Positions 35,278 to 44,395 of a stretch of DNA of 64,000 nucleotides are shown here, piece by piece. Origin of the DNA: Bacteroidales bacterium UBA3810 (lineage in GTDB: Bacteria; Bacteroidota; Bacteroidia; Bacteroidales; Paludibacteraceae); the NCBI GenBank assembly GCA_002368645.1, contig DFEE01000003.1:1-64000 (forward strand). The letters are read 5' to 3'. The notes under the pieces were generated by a model. The model did no database searches and had not been told where the DNA came from. It was given only the letters and a program-made list of their open reading frames with translations. Positions within the stretch are counted from its first letter, which is position 1; every line of letters starts with the position of its first letter. Made by a program: the position numbers and the translations under genes.

Positions 35278-37422
35278 TCATTTGATTTCCACTGCTTTGA
35301 TGCCGTCACGCTCGAGGAGGGCATTAATGGTCGGTTCGCCGCCACGGAAGCTTTTGTAGAGGTCCATGGCTTTCTCGGTGCCACCCTTCTCAAGGATGTT
35401 CTCACGGAAGCGTTTGGCTGCTTTCTTATCGAAGATTGAGCCGTTCTTCTTCTGTGCCTCTTTGAAGACAGAGAAAGCATCAGCATCGAGGAGCTCGGAC
35501 CACTTATAGCTGTAATAGCCGGCCGCATAACCTCCCGAGAAAATGTGGGTGAAAGCGGTAGCCATCTGGGTTCCCGGAACGGTCGGCATCACCTGTACCT
35601 GCTCCATCGCCTCGTCGCTGAAACGACATACGGACTCTACGGTACCGATGGTCTCATTGACCTCAAAGGGTTTCTCCAGAGTATGCCAAGCCATGTCAAG
35701 GTAGCCGAAGCTGAGCTGACGTACGCAGGCATACGCCGCATGGTATGTCTGGGAAGCGTGCATCTTGTCGAGCAGTTCCTGCGGCAGTGGAGCACCTGTC
35801 TTATAATGTTTGGCAAAGGTATCGAGGAACTCTTTCTCGTCGATGAAGTTCTCGTTGAACTGGGAAGGCAGCTCCACGAAATCGCGCGGCACGTTGGTAC
35901 CACTCTGCGCGGAATACTGGCAGCGGGTGAGCATACCATGCAAGCCGTGCCCGAACTCATGGAGGAACGTGCGTACCTCATCGTAGGTGAAGAGCGCCGG
36001 CTTATCTGCGGTGGGACGAGTAAAATTCATGACGTTCACTATATGTGGACGGTGATCCTTCTTGCCAAGCATGTACTGCGGCTGAAAATCATTCATCCAC
36101 GCACCGCCACGCTTGCCATCCCGCGGATGGAAATCGGCGTAATAGACAGCGAGGAACTTGCCTTTCTCGTCAAAGACCTCGTAAGCTGTTACCTCGGGGT
36201 TATAGACCTGTATCTTTTTGTTCTCCTTGAACTTGATGCCATAGAGACGCTCAGCGAGTCCGAAGACACCTTTCTTGACGTTCTCCAGTTCAAAATACGG
36301 ACGGAGGTCGTCATCCGAGATAGCGAATTTCTCCTGTTTGAGTTTCTTGGAGTAATAGCTCCAGTCCCAAGGCTGTACGTGCGCCGCATATAGACCGTGC
36401 GCATGGGCATAGTCCTCCAGTTCCTTCACTTCCTCGCGCGCTGCCGGCATATAGGCATCACGTAGTTGGTCAAGGAGCGAATAGACGCGCTCAGGTGTCT
36501 CCGCCATGGTCTTATAGAGCGATTTCTCGGCGTAAGTCTTCTTACCGAAGAGGTTCGCGAGCGCCAGACGGGTGTTGACGATCTCGACAATGAGGGCGGT
36601 GTTGTCAAACTCCCCGCCTACGCACTTACCGGCGTTCGCCATATAGAGCTCGCGGCGGATATCGCGGTTGTCGAGATCCTGCATGACAGGGATAGTGGTG
36701 GTCGGTTTGAGATTGAGGAGCCATCCTTCCAGACCTTTCTTCTCGGCATTGGCGCGAAGCATGGCTTTGGTGTCGTCATTGAGTCCGGCGAGGAGCGCCT
36801 CATCGGTGATGAGCATGGTCCAGGCGTTGGTAGCCTTGAGCACGTTCTGACCGTACTGGAGCGTCAGTTTGGACAGTTTGGCGGAGAGCTCACGATAAGT
36901 CTGTTTGTCCTCGGGCGAGAGGTTGGCGCCGTTGTTAGCGAAAGACTCGTATATATCCTCCAGCAGTTTGTACTGGGCTTTGTTGAGTTTGAGTTTGCCG
37001 CGTTGGTCATAGACCGCTTTGATGCGCTGGAAGAGCCCTTCGTTCAGACGGATGGTAGAGGAGTACTCCGAGAGTTTCGGAGAGAGCTCCATCTCAATCT
37101 GCTGGAGCGTGTCGTTGGTCTCCGCGGAAGTGAGGTTATAGAAACATCCGGCTACGATACCTAACATCTCGCCGGAACGCTCGTATGCCTCGATAGTGTT
37201 CGCAAATGTAGGCGCCGCAGGGTTATTGACGATGTTATCGATGTCTTGCAGACCTTGTTTGAAAGCCTCCTCGAAAGCAGGCATGTAGTGCTCGGCATGG
37301 ATCTCGTTGAAGGGATAAGTACCGTGCGGGGTTTTCCAGTTCTTGTAGTCAAAGAACGGGTTGGTAGCAGCGGTGGCTGCCATTACAGTAGTGGCTAAAG
37401 CCATAAGCATCAATTTTCTCAT
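35278..37422 (-). CDS. dcp: M3 family zinc metallopeptidase (peptidyl-dipeptidase Dcp-like)
   Basis: This 714-residue protein has a signal peptide (MRKLMLMALATTVMAATAA) and a complete M3 (thimet) domain with the zinc motif FLHEFGHGLHGML near residue 488 and the downstream Glu. The C-terminal region GYAAGYYSYKWSELLDADAF is typical of Dcp/OpdA. It would cut dipeptides from the C-terminus of peptides in the periplasm. It is the last gene of the long minus-strand run that starts at mnmE and ends at the terminator near 35.2 kb. Confidence 0.9.
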   Translation of the reverse strand: MRKLMLMALATTVMAATAATNPFFDYKNWKTPHGTYPFNEIHAEHYMPAFEEAFKQGLQDIDNIVNNPAAPTFANTIEAYERSGEMLGIVAGCFYNLTSAETNDTLQQIEMELSPKLSEYSSTIRLNEGLFQRIKAVYDQRGKLKLNKAQYKLLEDIYESFANNGANLSPEDKQTYRELSAKLSKLTLQYGQNVLKATNAWTMLITDEALLAGLNDDTKAMLRANAEKKGLEGWLLNLKPTTTIPVMQDLDNRDIRRELYMANAGKCVGGEFDNTALIVEIVNTRLALANLFGKKTYAEKSLYKTMAETPERVYSLLDQLRDAYMPAAREEVKELEDYAHAHGLYAAHVQPWDWSYYSKKLKQEKFAISDDDLRPYFELENVKKGVFGLAERLYGIKFKENKKIQVYNPEVTAYEVFDEKGKFLAVYYADFHPRDGKRGGAWMNDFQPQYMLGKKDHRPHIVNVMNFTRPTADKPALFTYDEVRTFLHEFGHGLHGMLTRCQYSAQSGTNVPRDFVELPSQFNENFIDEKEFLDTFAKHYKTGAPLPQELLDKMHASQTYHAAYACVRQLSFGYLDMAWHTLEKPFEVNETIGTVESVCRFSDEAMEQVQVMPTVPGTQMATAFTHIFSGGYAAGYYSYKWSELLDADAFSVFKEAQKKNGSIFDKKAAKRFRENILEKGGTEKAMDLYKSFRGGEPTINALLERDGIKAVEIK

Positions 37423-37430
37423 TGTTTTTT

Positions 37431-37470
37431 CGATATGTCGATATACCGATATGTCGATACATCGAAGTTA
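37431..37470. repeat. Period-8 array between the T9SS cargo and M3 peptidase genes
   Basis: Units cgatatgt, cgatatac, cgatatgt, cgatacat, cgaagtta in strict 8-base period. Confidence 0.7.
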
Positions 37471-37477
37471 TTAGATA

Positions 37478-38749
37478 TTATTTTCCTCTAATCAGGTTGA
37501 TGTCTCCGGAGAGCTGATAGACGCCTGTGACGGCGGCATCGGCGTTGAGTTTCTTGCGGTTATACGAGGCCTTGGTGGTGAAGCGTGCATTCTTGGCGGC
37601 ATCGGTACCGAGTGCACGGATGACGTAGAAATACGCACCTTCAGCAGCCGGGCGCCCCCCTATCGTGCCGTCCCACCCTCTGGCGGGGTCTGTCCACTCA
37701 TAAACCAACTTGCCCCAGCGGTTGTATATCCAGCAATGGAACTCGCGAATAGAGCGATACGCCACGCGGAACTCGTCATTCTTACCGTCTCCGTTCGGCG
37801 TAAAGACATTCGGCGCCGCCAGATAGGACTCAGAGATAGCGACCGTCATCTCCGCCGAGTCGGTAGAGCAGTAGTCGTTATTGACAGCACAAACCACACG
37901 GTACGAACCAGGCTCCGAGAAAGTATAACGGATGTCTTTATCCGTGCGGGTCACAATGCGCTCCGTCGATTTGTAGATGTTCCATCGGTAGTACTTGGCG
38001 CCGGGCGTCGGGTTCGAGTAGAAAGCGACCTCCAGCGGTCCGCTGTAGTCGGAGGAAGCAATGAGGGTCTGGGAAGTAGGCCGGTTACGCTCGTTTGATT
38101 TCTCTCCCTCCGTACCTCTCGCGGTAGCGAGCGAAGTGAGTTCCATCTTGACCGCCTGCACGTAGTTCTCCTCCAGCACCTGCTTCACACAAACGGAGTC
38201 CAGCCCCAAGGCGGCACGGATCTCCGGATCATAGCACAGTTTGACGGGAGTGGCTCCGTAGAGCGGCGGAAGGATGATGTTTGCCGTAAGCCCGATTGAC
38301 ATCGTAACGGCTGAGTCCACCCAGTTTTCTCCGTCCCACGCGAGTGCGTTATAAGATAGGGCACACGTACGCGCACGCGAGTCCAGACCGCGGACATGCA
38401 GAATGGTATTTTCACAAGCAGGCTCTACCGAGAAATCCAAATCACTGAGATCTTGGTAAAGTTGCACGCAGAACGAAGAACCTCCCGCCTTGTAACACCC
38501 TTCGTCAGGAAAGACCTCGTCCATGCCGGAGAAAGCGATGGTACCGTCGGCATTATACCAGTCAACAGGACCGGCAGTAGAACGCAAGTGAATCTCGTCT
38601 TTGAATACAAACACGGTATCGGTCCCATAAACCATCTGAGTTGCCGTACCGACGCACTCAACAGGCGAGGCGTAGAGAGAGCCCCACCCCTTCCCTCCCC
38701 ATAAGGGGAGGGTGAAGAAGGTCAGCAATATGAATAAACGGTTTTTCAT
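37478..38749 (-). CDS. Gliding-motility C-terminal domain (CHU_C) protein, predicted T9SS cargo
   Basis: This 423-residue exported protein has a signal peptide containing LPLWGGKGWG (encoded by a G/C palindrome), two or three beta-sandwich domains, and a CHU_C-type end: VFTPNGDGKNDEF, WIYNRWGKLVYEW, GWDGTIGGRPAAEGAYFYVI (about residues 315-390). CHU_C is the type B T9SS targeting module. The function on the surface is unknown, perhaps adhesion. It is attached to the serine operon: its ATG overlaps the serA stop as ATGA. Confidence 0.83.
   Translation of the reverse strand: MKNRLFILLTFFTLPLWGGKGWGSLYASPVECVGTATQMVYGTDTVFVFKDEIHLRSTAGPVDWYNADGTIAFSGMDEVFPDEGCYKAGGSSFCVQLYQDLSDLDFSVEPACENTILHVRGLDSRARTCALSYNALAWDGENWVDSAVTMSIGLTANIILPPLYGATPVKLCYDPEIRAALGLDSVCVKQVLEENYVQAVKMELTSLATARGTEGEKSNERNRPTSQTLIASSDYSGPLEVAFYSNPTPGAKYYRWNIYKSTERIVTRTDKDIRYTFSEPGSYRVVCAVNNDYCSTDSAEMTVAISESYLAAPNVFTPNGDGKNDEFRVAYRSIREFHCWIYNRWGKLVYEWTDPARGWDGTIGGRPAAEGAYFYVIRALGTDAAKNARFTTKASYNRKKLNADAAVTGVYQLSGDINLIRGK
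38684..38718. repeat. G/C-rich palindrome in the signal peptide region of the CHU_C gene
   Basis: The plus strand reads cttccctcccc, ataa, ggggagggtgaag, a palindrome that encodes LPLWGGKGWG in the minus-strand gene. It resembles the element inside lpd at 3417-3458. Confidence 0.55.
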
Positions 38750-39666
38750 TTATTTACTTGGAAACGGGTGTTGCCGTTCTGGATGAAATCCACAATCTGC
38801 TTGGCAGCCGCGATGCCGGCGTTGATATTCGCCTCAGCGGTCTGCGCCCCCATCTTCTTGGGCGTAGCGAAATAGCGTCCCTCGAAGAGCGTGCGGAACT
38901 TGGCGTCTGCTACCGGCATAATATCGGTCATGTACTTGAGGTCGGCACGCTCCTGCATGAGAGCAATCAGCCCTTCCTCGTCAATCACCTCCTTGCGGGC
39001 GGTATTGACCAGCACGCCGCCCTTCGGCATGAGGTTCACCAGATCGTGATTGATAGAGCCCTTGGTTTCTGCCGTTGCCGGAATATGCAAGCTCACGATG
39101 TCGCAGGTCTTGTACAGTTCCTCAGCGGAGTGTAGCGGTTTCACGTTCGCGGCAGTCATCGCCTCGTCCGGACAGTAGGCATCGTAGGCATAGACCTCCA
39201 TGCCGAAGCCCTGCGCAATACGCGCTACGTTACGCCCTACATTGCCAAAGGCGTGAATACCGAGTTTCTTACCCTTGAGTTCGGTGCCGCTTGTGCCGTT
39301 GTAGAGGTTACGCACGGCATAGACCATGAGCCCGAGCGCGAGCTCCGCCACGGCGTTGCTATTCTGCCCGGGGGTGTTCATCGCTACCACCTTATGAGCA
39401 GTGGCCGCCTCCAAGTCGATGTTGTCATAACCGGCGCCGGCACGTACTACGATCTTCAGGTTCTTGGCGGCATCCAAAACCGCAGCGTCCACGACATCCG
39501 AACGGATAATCAGTGCATCGGCATCAGCCACGGCGTCCAAGAGCTGCTGCTTGTCCGTATATTTCTCCAGAAGCGCGAGTTCGTATCCTGCGCCCTCTAC
39601 CACTTCGCGGATGCCGTCCACGGCCACTTTCGCAAAGGGTTTCTCTGTTGCTACAAGTACTTTCAT
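38746..39666 (-). CDS. serA: D-3-phosphoglycerate dehydrogenase
   Basis: This enzyme oxidises 3-phosphoglycerate to 3-phosphohydroxypyruvate, the first step of serine synthesis. Its 306 residues form the short type without an ACT or ASB regulatory domain. Visible are KIVVRAGAGYDNIDLEAA with the catalytic Arg, the NAD motif LGIHAFGNVGRNVAR (Gly-x-Gly altered to HAFGNVG), and TARKEVIDEEGL. It lies 42 bases after serC. The ATG is supported by the family opening MKVLVATEKPFAKVAVDGI. Confidence 0.9.
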   Translation of the reverse strand: MKVLVATEKPFAKVAVDGIREVVEGAGYELALLEKYTDKQQLLDAVADADALIIRSDVVDAAVLDAAKNLKIVVRAGAGYDNIDLEAATAHKVVAMNTPGQNSNAVAELALGLMVYAVRNLYNGTSGTELKGKKLGIHAFGNVGRNVARIAQGFGMEVYAYDAYCPDEAMTAANVKPLHSAEELYKTCDIVSLHIPATAETKGSINHDLVNLMPKGGVLVNTARKEVIDEEGLIALMQERADLKYMTDIMPVADAKFRTLFEGRYFATPKKMGAQTAEANINAGIAAAKQIVDFIQNGNTRFQVNK

Positions 39667-39673
39667 AATTCTT

Positions 39674-39713
39674 CGATTTTTCGATATATCGATATAACGG
39701 TATTTCGATTAAT
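39674..39713. repeat. Period-8 array between serC and serA
   Basis: Units cgattttt, cgatatat, cgatataa, cggtattt, cgattaat in strict 8-base period, filling the spacer and touching the serC stop. Confidence 0.7.
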
Positions 39714-40788
39714 GTAATTTTTCGTATTCTTTGATGCAATCAACGAGTGCCTGCACGCCCTCGAGGTCCATCGCGTTATAGCAGGAAGCACGGAAACCGC
39801 CTACCAGACGGTGTCCCTTGATACCCACCATGCCTTTCGCCGTAGCGAACTTGAAGAAATCGTCCTGCAGATCCTCGTAGCCCGGCTTGAATACGAAACA
39901 GATGTTCATGCGGCTGCGATCCTCTTTCTTGCTGATCGTCGGCATGAAGAGTTTGGACTCATCGAGACATTTGTAGAGCAGGTCGGCTTTGGCTTTGTTG
40001 CGCGCCTCGATCCACTGTACACCGCCATGTGCCTTGAGCCAGCGGAGGGTCAACAGCGCCGTATAAACCGGCAGTACAGGAGGCGTATTGAACATCGAGC
40101 CGCCGTCGATGTGGGTTCTGTAATCCAGCATCGTCGGGATATAACGGCTTACCTTGCCCAGTGCAGACTCCTTGACAATCACAAAGGTCACACCGGCAGG
40201 CGCGAGGTTCTTCTGCGCACCGCCGTAGATGATGTCGTACTGGCTCACGTCTATCGGGCGGCTCAGGATGTCGGACGACATATCGGCTACCAAAGGCACA
40301 TTGCCTTTCTTCGCGTAAATCTCAGCCAGTTTGGCATCGTTGATCTCGGTACCGAAGATGGTGTTGTTGGTGGTGATATGGAAATAATCCGCGTCCTGCG
40401 GAATCTCGTAATCGGTCGGAATAGAGTCTGTGGAAGCAGCCACCTCTATCACCTCGCCGAAGCCTTTCGCCTCTTTGAGTGCTTTCTTGGACCACACACC
40501 GGTGTTGAGGTACGCCGCTTTCTTCTCCAGCATGTTGAACGGCACCATGCAGAACTGCAGGCTGGCACCGCCGCCGAGGAAGAGCACACGGTAACCCTCG
40601 GGGATGTTGAGCAACTCCTTGAAGAGCGCCTCCGCCTCATCCATGACGGGTTGGAAATACTTCGCGCGGTGAGAGATCTCCAGTACAGAAAGACCTTCCC
40701 CCTGGAAGTCGATTACGGCTTCCGCGGTTTGCTTGATTACTTCTTGCGGCAGGATAGACGGACCTGCATTAAAGTTGTACTTCTTCAT
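39709..40788 (-). CDS. serC: Phosphoserine aminotransferase
   Basis: This PLP enzyme makes phosphoserine from phosphohydroxypyruvate and glutamate. Its 359 residues are standard. It opens KYNFNAGPSILPQEVI, has LGGGASLQFCMVPFN, the aspartate segment VADMSSDILSRPID, and the PLP lysine in YGGAQKNLAPAGV (Lys near 195). It may also serve pyridoxal synthesis. It is upstream of serA, as commonly seen in Bacteroidetes. Confidence 0.95.
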   Translation of the reverse strand: MKKYNFNAGPSILPQEVIKQTAEAVIDFQGEGLSVLEISHRAKYFQPVMDEAEALFKELLNIPEGYRVLFLGGGASLQFCMVPFNMLEKKAAYLNTGVWSKKALKEAKGFGEVIEVAASTDSIPTDYEIPQDADYFHITTNNTIFGTEINDAKLAEIYAKKGNVPLVADMSSDILSRPIDVSQYDIIYGGAQKNLAPAGVTFVIVKESALGKVSRYIPTMLDYRTHIDGGSMFNTPPVLPVYTALLTLRWLKAHGGVQWIEARNKAKADLLYKCLDESKLFMPTISKKEDRSRMNICFVFKPGYEDLQDDFFKFATAKGMVGIKGHRLVGGFRASCYNAMDLEGVQALVDCIKEYEKLH

Positions 40789-40809
40789 ACGATTAGTATT
40801 TTAGATGGT

Positions 40810-42477
40810 TTATTTCAACGTATAATATTTATTGTTCCAAGCGGTAGGATGGATGTACGGCAGTTCTATGATGCCTTCCTTGTGCTGCTTGCCTTGCGCG
40901 AGGTGGAGCGCCATAGCCACTGCTGCCATTTCATCGGCGTTGGCATTGGCGTTGGCTTTCGGCTGTGCAGGGGCTGCCAAGTACTGACGCAGGTTCTCCG
41001 GCACTTGTTTGCCGGCTTTCTGCATGCGCTCGGCAAGATCCTTGTTAAACTGCTCTTTGGCAATACCGGATTTGTACTCGCGGTACTGCTTGTCATGCAT
41101 AGCGAACTCAAAGAGTTCCTCGTCGTCCTGTCCGCGCTCCCAGCCCAGTTCCTCCATTTCCTTGATATATTGCGGCAGCACATCGGGATAGAGTGCCTGC
41201 GGGTCGCCGGTATAGAACTCAAATCCTTTCTCCTTGGCGAGTTCGATGATCTCCGGTGCCAGAGTGCCGGGCAGTTTGCCGGACTTGCCGAGTATCATGC
41301 CCCACATGGCGGGGTCCATGCGTGTGAACGGTTTTTCCCCCATGGAACGGCTGAAGAGGTTCATAAGAGCTGCGTTCTTGACGTACTGGCTGAACGGCGT
41401 AACCAGACACGGCGTACCGAGCATCGGCCATACGCGCTGCACTTCCTGGAACAACTCCACGAGCAGTTCGTCTTCGCTGAGTGTTTTCTCACCGCGCTTC
41501 TTGAGGTTGGCGTTGATAGCGGCGTGCATCCCTTTGAGATCCGCCATCAGCGAACCCATCATGCCTCCCGGCAGACCGCAGCCTACCAGTAAAGAAGTCA
41601 TCTTGGAGTTACGCGGGTCGATCCAGTAACCTAAGAAATCATCAATAAACTCTTGCGTCAGTTTGCGCGCCTCCATATAGGCTTTCATATTGATGTCTTT
41701 GACAAGGAATCCTGCCTCGCGGAGCATTGCCTGAATAGTGATTACATCAGGATGTACCATGCCCCAGGAGAGCGGCTCGATTGCGACATCCAGCACATCG
41801 CCGCCGGCTTTGGCGACCTCTAACATCGAAGCCACCGAGAAACCGGGACCCGTATGACCGTGGTATTGGATGATAATATCCGGATGTTTCTCCTTGACAG
41901 CCGCAACTATCTTGCCCAGCATCGTCGGACGGCCGATGCCCGCCATGTCTTTGAGACATATCTCCTGCGCGCCGTTGGCTATCAGTTCCTCCGCCAGATT
42001 GACGTAGTACTCCACCGTGTGAACGGGTGAGAAGGTGATACACATCGTAGCCTGTGCGGTCATGCCGGCTGCTTTCGCCCATTTGATGGACGGGATGATG
42101 TTACGCGGGTCGTTCAGACCGCAGAAGATACGGGTGATGTCCACGCCCTGTGCGTGCTTCACTTTGTACATCAACCGGCGCACGTCAGCCGGAACGGGGT
42201 TCATGCGCAGCGCATTGAGTCCGCGGTCGAGCATGTGGGTCTTGATACCCGCTTCATTGAACGGTTTGGTGAATGTACGGACCGCCTGATTGGGGTTCTC
42301 TCCGTAAAGGAGGTTCACCTGCTCCGAGGCACCGCCGTTAGTCTCCACGCGGTCAAAACAACCCATGTCGATGATCACAGGTGCCACGCGTGCCAACTGG
42401 TCTTTGCGCGGTACGTACTTACCGGACGATTGCCACATGTCGCGGTAAACCAAACTAAATTGAATCTCTTTTTTCAT
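40810..42477 (-). CDS. Carboxyltransferase subunit (pyruvate carboxylase B / oxaloacetate decarboxylase alpha-like)
   Basis: This 555-residue protein has the TIM-barrel carboxyltransferase domain. It opens FSLVYRDMWQSSGKY, with VIIDMGCFDRVETNGGA, the CLKDMAGIG metal segment and IIQYHGHTGPGFSVASML. A PYC_OADA-type second domain follows. It ends without the biotinyl MKM motif, so a separate biotin carrier must be used. It moves a carboxyl group between biotin and pyruvate, either for anaplerosis or as part of a sodium-pump decarboxylase. The Ala/Asn-rich linker near the end probably marks the lost or separate carrier domain. Confidence 0.82.
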   Translation of the reverse strand: MKKEIQFSLVYRDMWQSSGKYVPRKDQLARVAPVIIDMGCFDRVETNGGASEQVNLLYGENPNQAVRTFTKPFNEAGIKTHMLDRGLNALRMNPVPADVRRLMYKVKHAQGVDITRIFCGLNDPRNIIPSIKWAKAAGMTAQATMCITFSPVHTVEYYVNLAEELIANGAQEICLKDMAGIGRPTMLGKIVAAVKEKHPDIIIQYHGHTGPGFSVASMLEVAKAGGDVLDVAIEPLSWGMVHPDVITIQAMLREAGFLVKDINMKAYMEARKLTQEFIDDFLGYWIDPRNSKMTSLLVGCGLPGGMMGSLMADLKGMHAAINANLKKRGEKTLSEDELLVELFQEVQRVWPMLGTPCLVTPFSQYVKNAALMNLFSRSMGEKPFTRMDPAMWGMILGKSGKLPGTLAPEIIELAKEKGFEFYTGDPQALYPDVLPQYIKEMEELGWERGQDDEELFEFAMHDKQYREYKSGIAKEQFNKDLAERMQKAGKQVPENLRQYLAAPAQPKANANANADEMAAVAMALHLAQGKQHKEGIIELPYIHPTAWNNKYYTLK

Positions 42478-42491
42478 ATATTTTGTTTTTT

Positions 42492-42507
42492 CGATATTTC
42501 GTCATTA
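42492..42507. repeat. Short period-8 element before the carboxyltransferase gene
   Basis: Two units, cgatattt and cgtcatta, the same pair that ends the array at 7626-7641. Confidence 0.4.
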
Positions 42508-44349
42508 AAAGCCGAAACTCAGTCCGCAGGTGAAGGTAAAGTTCGAGCCCTGCAGATAAGCCGGCGTGTATTTGTTGAGGTAATAGTTTTTCAGGTCGTC
42601 TCCCGTCAGTTCCTGCGAGGTGCCATCGGCGTTCCAGCCTCTGTCCTCGCCCAAGATGCGCTCCGAGGCAGGCACAAACGCACGCGCGTTGTTCCATTGT
42701 ACGTCCACATGCGCGTAGCAGTTGTTGAACACCTCATACACCGCGTGGAAGGAAACCATGTCGTTTCGCCATATCTTTTCCGCAAAAGGCTTCTGAGAAA
42801 GAATAGGATGCGGGGTGCTCCTGTAACTGGCTATGTATTCCCGCACGTAGTCATACGCGCGGTACTTGGTGTCCTGGGTATAGTCGAGCGTCAGACGCAG
42901 GCTGCGCGTCGGGCGGTAGGAGAGCTGCACGAAGATTGACTGCGCATTATCGCCCATGTAATGCCCCATGTTATAGCTGTTGGAAGTATAATCGAGCACC
43001 TTGACCGAGTGGGTGTAGCAGGCGATGTACGCCCGCATGAACTCGCCACGCAGCGCCAAGCCCTTCACCGGCCAACCGCTCCAGTTGAAGCCCACGAGGT
43101 ATGACACAGGGTTATGCTCGGGGTTGGAGGGTTTGAGCCGCGCGAACTTGAACTCATCGAGGAAGAAGGAACCGTATAGCCGGAGATGATCCGTCGGACG
43201 GACGGTGAGGGTGGCAAAGACCTGGGAGTTCTGGTTCTCGGAACCCAATCCCTTGGTCAGCAGATGGTCCAGCGACTTGAAGAACGCAACCGGTATGAAA
43301 TACGCCGCTTGCACGTTCCGCTCGGCATAGACAATGGAGTTACCGAACGAGAACTGGATGTACTTGATGGGCATGAAGGTGAACATGTTTGCCGCCATGA
43401 ACTTGTTGGCGGGACGGTATTCACGCTCCGTCACCCCTTCTTTCTGCCGTTCCGAATAGTAATAGGTCGAGTCCATGACATTAGACGGCAGCCACGCATG
43501 GAAATAATCGAACTGGAACCACCGGCAGGGCGTCAACTGGAGGGTCACCATCGGCACAGCCGGATTGTGCGCGGAGAGAATGTTCGACGCGTGCTGGGCG
43601 TCTCCCCATTGGATGCGCTCGCGCTGCACGCCGATACTGCCCCACCACATATAGAGCGATATACCGCCTCGGGAATCCGAGAAATCGCCTCCGTAGTTCG
43701 CCTCTTTGTACTGCACGCCGGGGATATTATTGAGGTACAGCGGTTTGGTTATGCGCGAGCCCTCTATGCCCTGCCCGCTCCAGCTGTTGTCCCGGATCGA
43801 GCCCCAGATAGAGAGGTGGTGAGCTATGTCCATCTGTATCTCCGCGCCGTACCACCGGTGCATCAGCAACCCGTGTTTGTTGTAACTGAGGTCCATGCCG
43901 AGGATCGGACGCACACGCATCTTGAAGATCTTGTCCTTCGTCAGGATATGCAAGCTCGGGTCCGCCAGCGAGAGATTGGACACGCCCGTAATCCACTGGG
44001 TCACATGCCTGTGCCCGTACGAATAATAGGTCGGCAGGGTGTCGAGCTCCAGCGCATAATCCTGCATATAGAACCGCAAGTCATCCTTCTGCCGTTTGTC
44101 GAGCAGCGAGTCCTTGCGCTGCGCCTCCGCTAACATCCGCCCTATTGCGTCGCGGGTGTAAGGCTTGACAGCCGCGTTGGAGGAAATCACGCCGTCGGTG
44201 GTCAACTCCTCTAAAAAATCATAGATCTCCGTGTACTCGATCGCCTGCGGTATCCGCTGGGCATGGATAGTTGACAATTGACAATTGACAATTGACAATG
44301 CCAAAACTACGGTCGACCACCGAAAATAGTTGTGAGCACATTTCTTCAT
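42505..44349 (-). CDS. Wzi-like capsule assembly outer-membrane protein
   Basis: This protein of about 614 residues has a signal peptide that contains LALSIVNCQLSTIHAQ (encoded partly by a period-7 array). After an alpha-helical N-terminal part, long beta-strand patterns with aromatic girdles run to the C-terminal Phe (CGLSFGF). It resembles the Bacteroidetes capsule assembly Wzi family in layout, but is longer than the usual 450-500. A role in anchoring or exporting surface polysaccharide is plausible. ATG at 44349 (MKKCAHN) is chosen; another in-frame ATG lies six bases upstream. Sequence between these genes is another period-7 array. Confidence 0.6.
   Translation of the reverse strand: MKKCAHNYFRWSTVVLALSIVNCQLSTIHAQRIPQAIEYTEIYDFLEELTTDGVISSNAAVKPYTRDAIGRMLAEAQRKDSLLDKRQKDDLRFYMQDYALELDTLPTYYSYGHRHVTQWITGVSNLSLADPSLHILTKDKIFKMRVRPILGMDLSYNKHGLLMHRWYGAEIQMDIAHHLSIWGSIRDNSWSGQGIEGSRITKPLYLNNIPGVQYKEANYGGDFSDSRGGISLYMWWGSIGVQRERIQWGDAQHASNILSAHNPAVPMVTLQLTPCRWFQFDYFHAWLPSNVMDSTYYYSERQKEGVTEREYRPANKFMAANMFTFMPIKYIQFSFGNSIVYAERNVQAAYFIPVAFFKSLDHLLTKGLGSENQNSQVFATLTVRPTDHLRLYGSFFLDEFKFARLKPSNPEHNPVSYLVGFNWSGWPVKGLALRGEFMRAYIACYTHSVKVLDYTSNSYNMGHYMGDNAQSIFVQLSYRPTRSLRLTLDYTQDTKYRAYDYVREYIASYRSTPHPILSQKPFAEKIWRNDMVSFHAVYEVFNNCYAHVDVQWNNARAFVPASERILGEDRGWNADGTSQELTGDDLKNYYLNKYTPAYLQGSNFTFTCGLSFGF
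44268..44302. repeat. Period-7 array in the signal peptide of the Wzi-like gene
   Basis: Units tagttga, caattga, caattga, caattga, caatgcc. It encodes LSIVNCQLST in the minus-strand gene. Confidence 0.65.
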
Positions 44350-44353
44350 AACC

Positions 44354-44395
44354 ATCAACTATCAACTATAAATTATCAACTATCAACTACCAATT
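44354..44395. repeat. Period-7 array between ompH and the Wzi-like gene
   Basis: Units atcaact, atcaact, ataaatt, atcaact, atcaact, accaatt fill the 44-base spacer exactly in phase. Confidence 0.7.

Noticed and set aside
39811..41592. A 593-codon plus-strand open frame opposite serC and the carboxyltransferase gene
   Set aside because: It is the antisense shadow of two strongly recognised genes; the translation has no family features and is rich in His/Arg/Leu as expected for a reversed coding strand.
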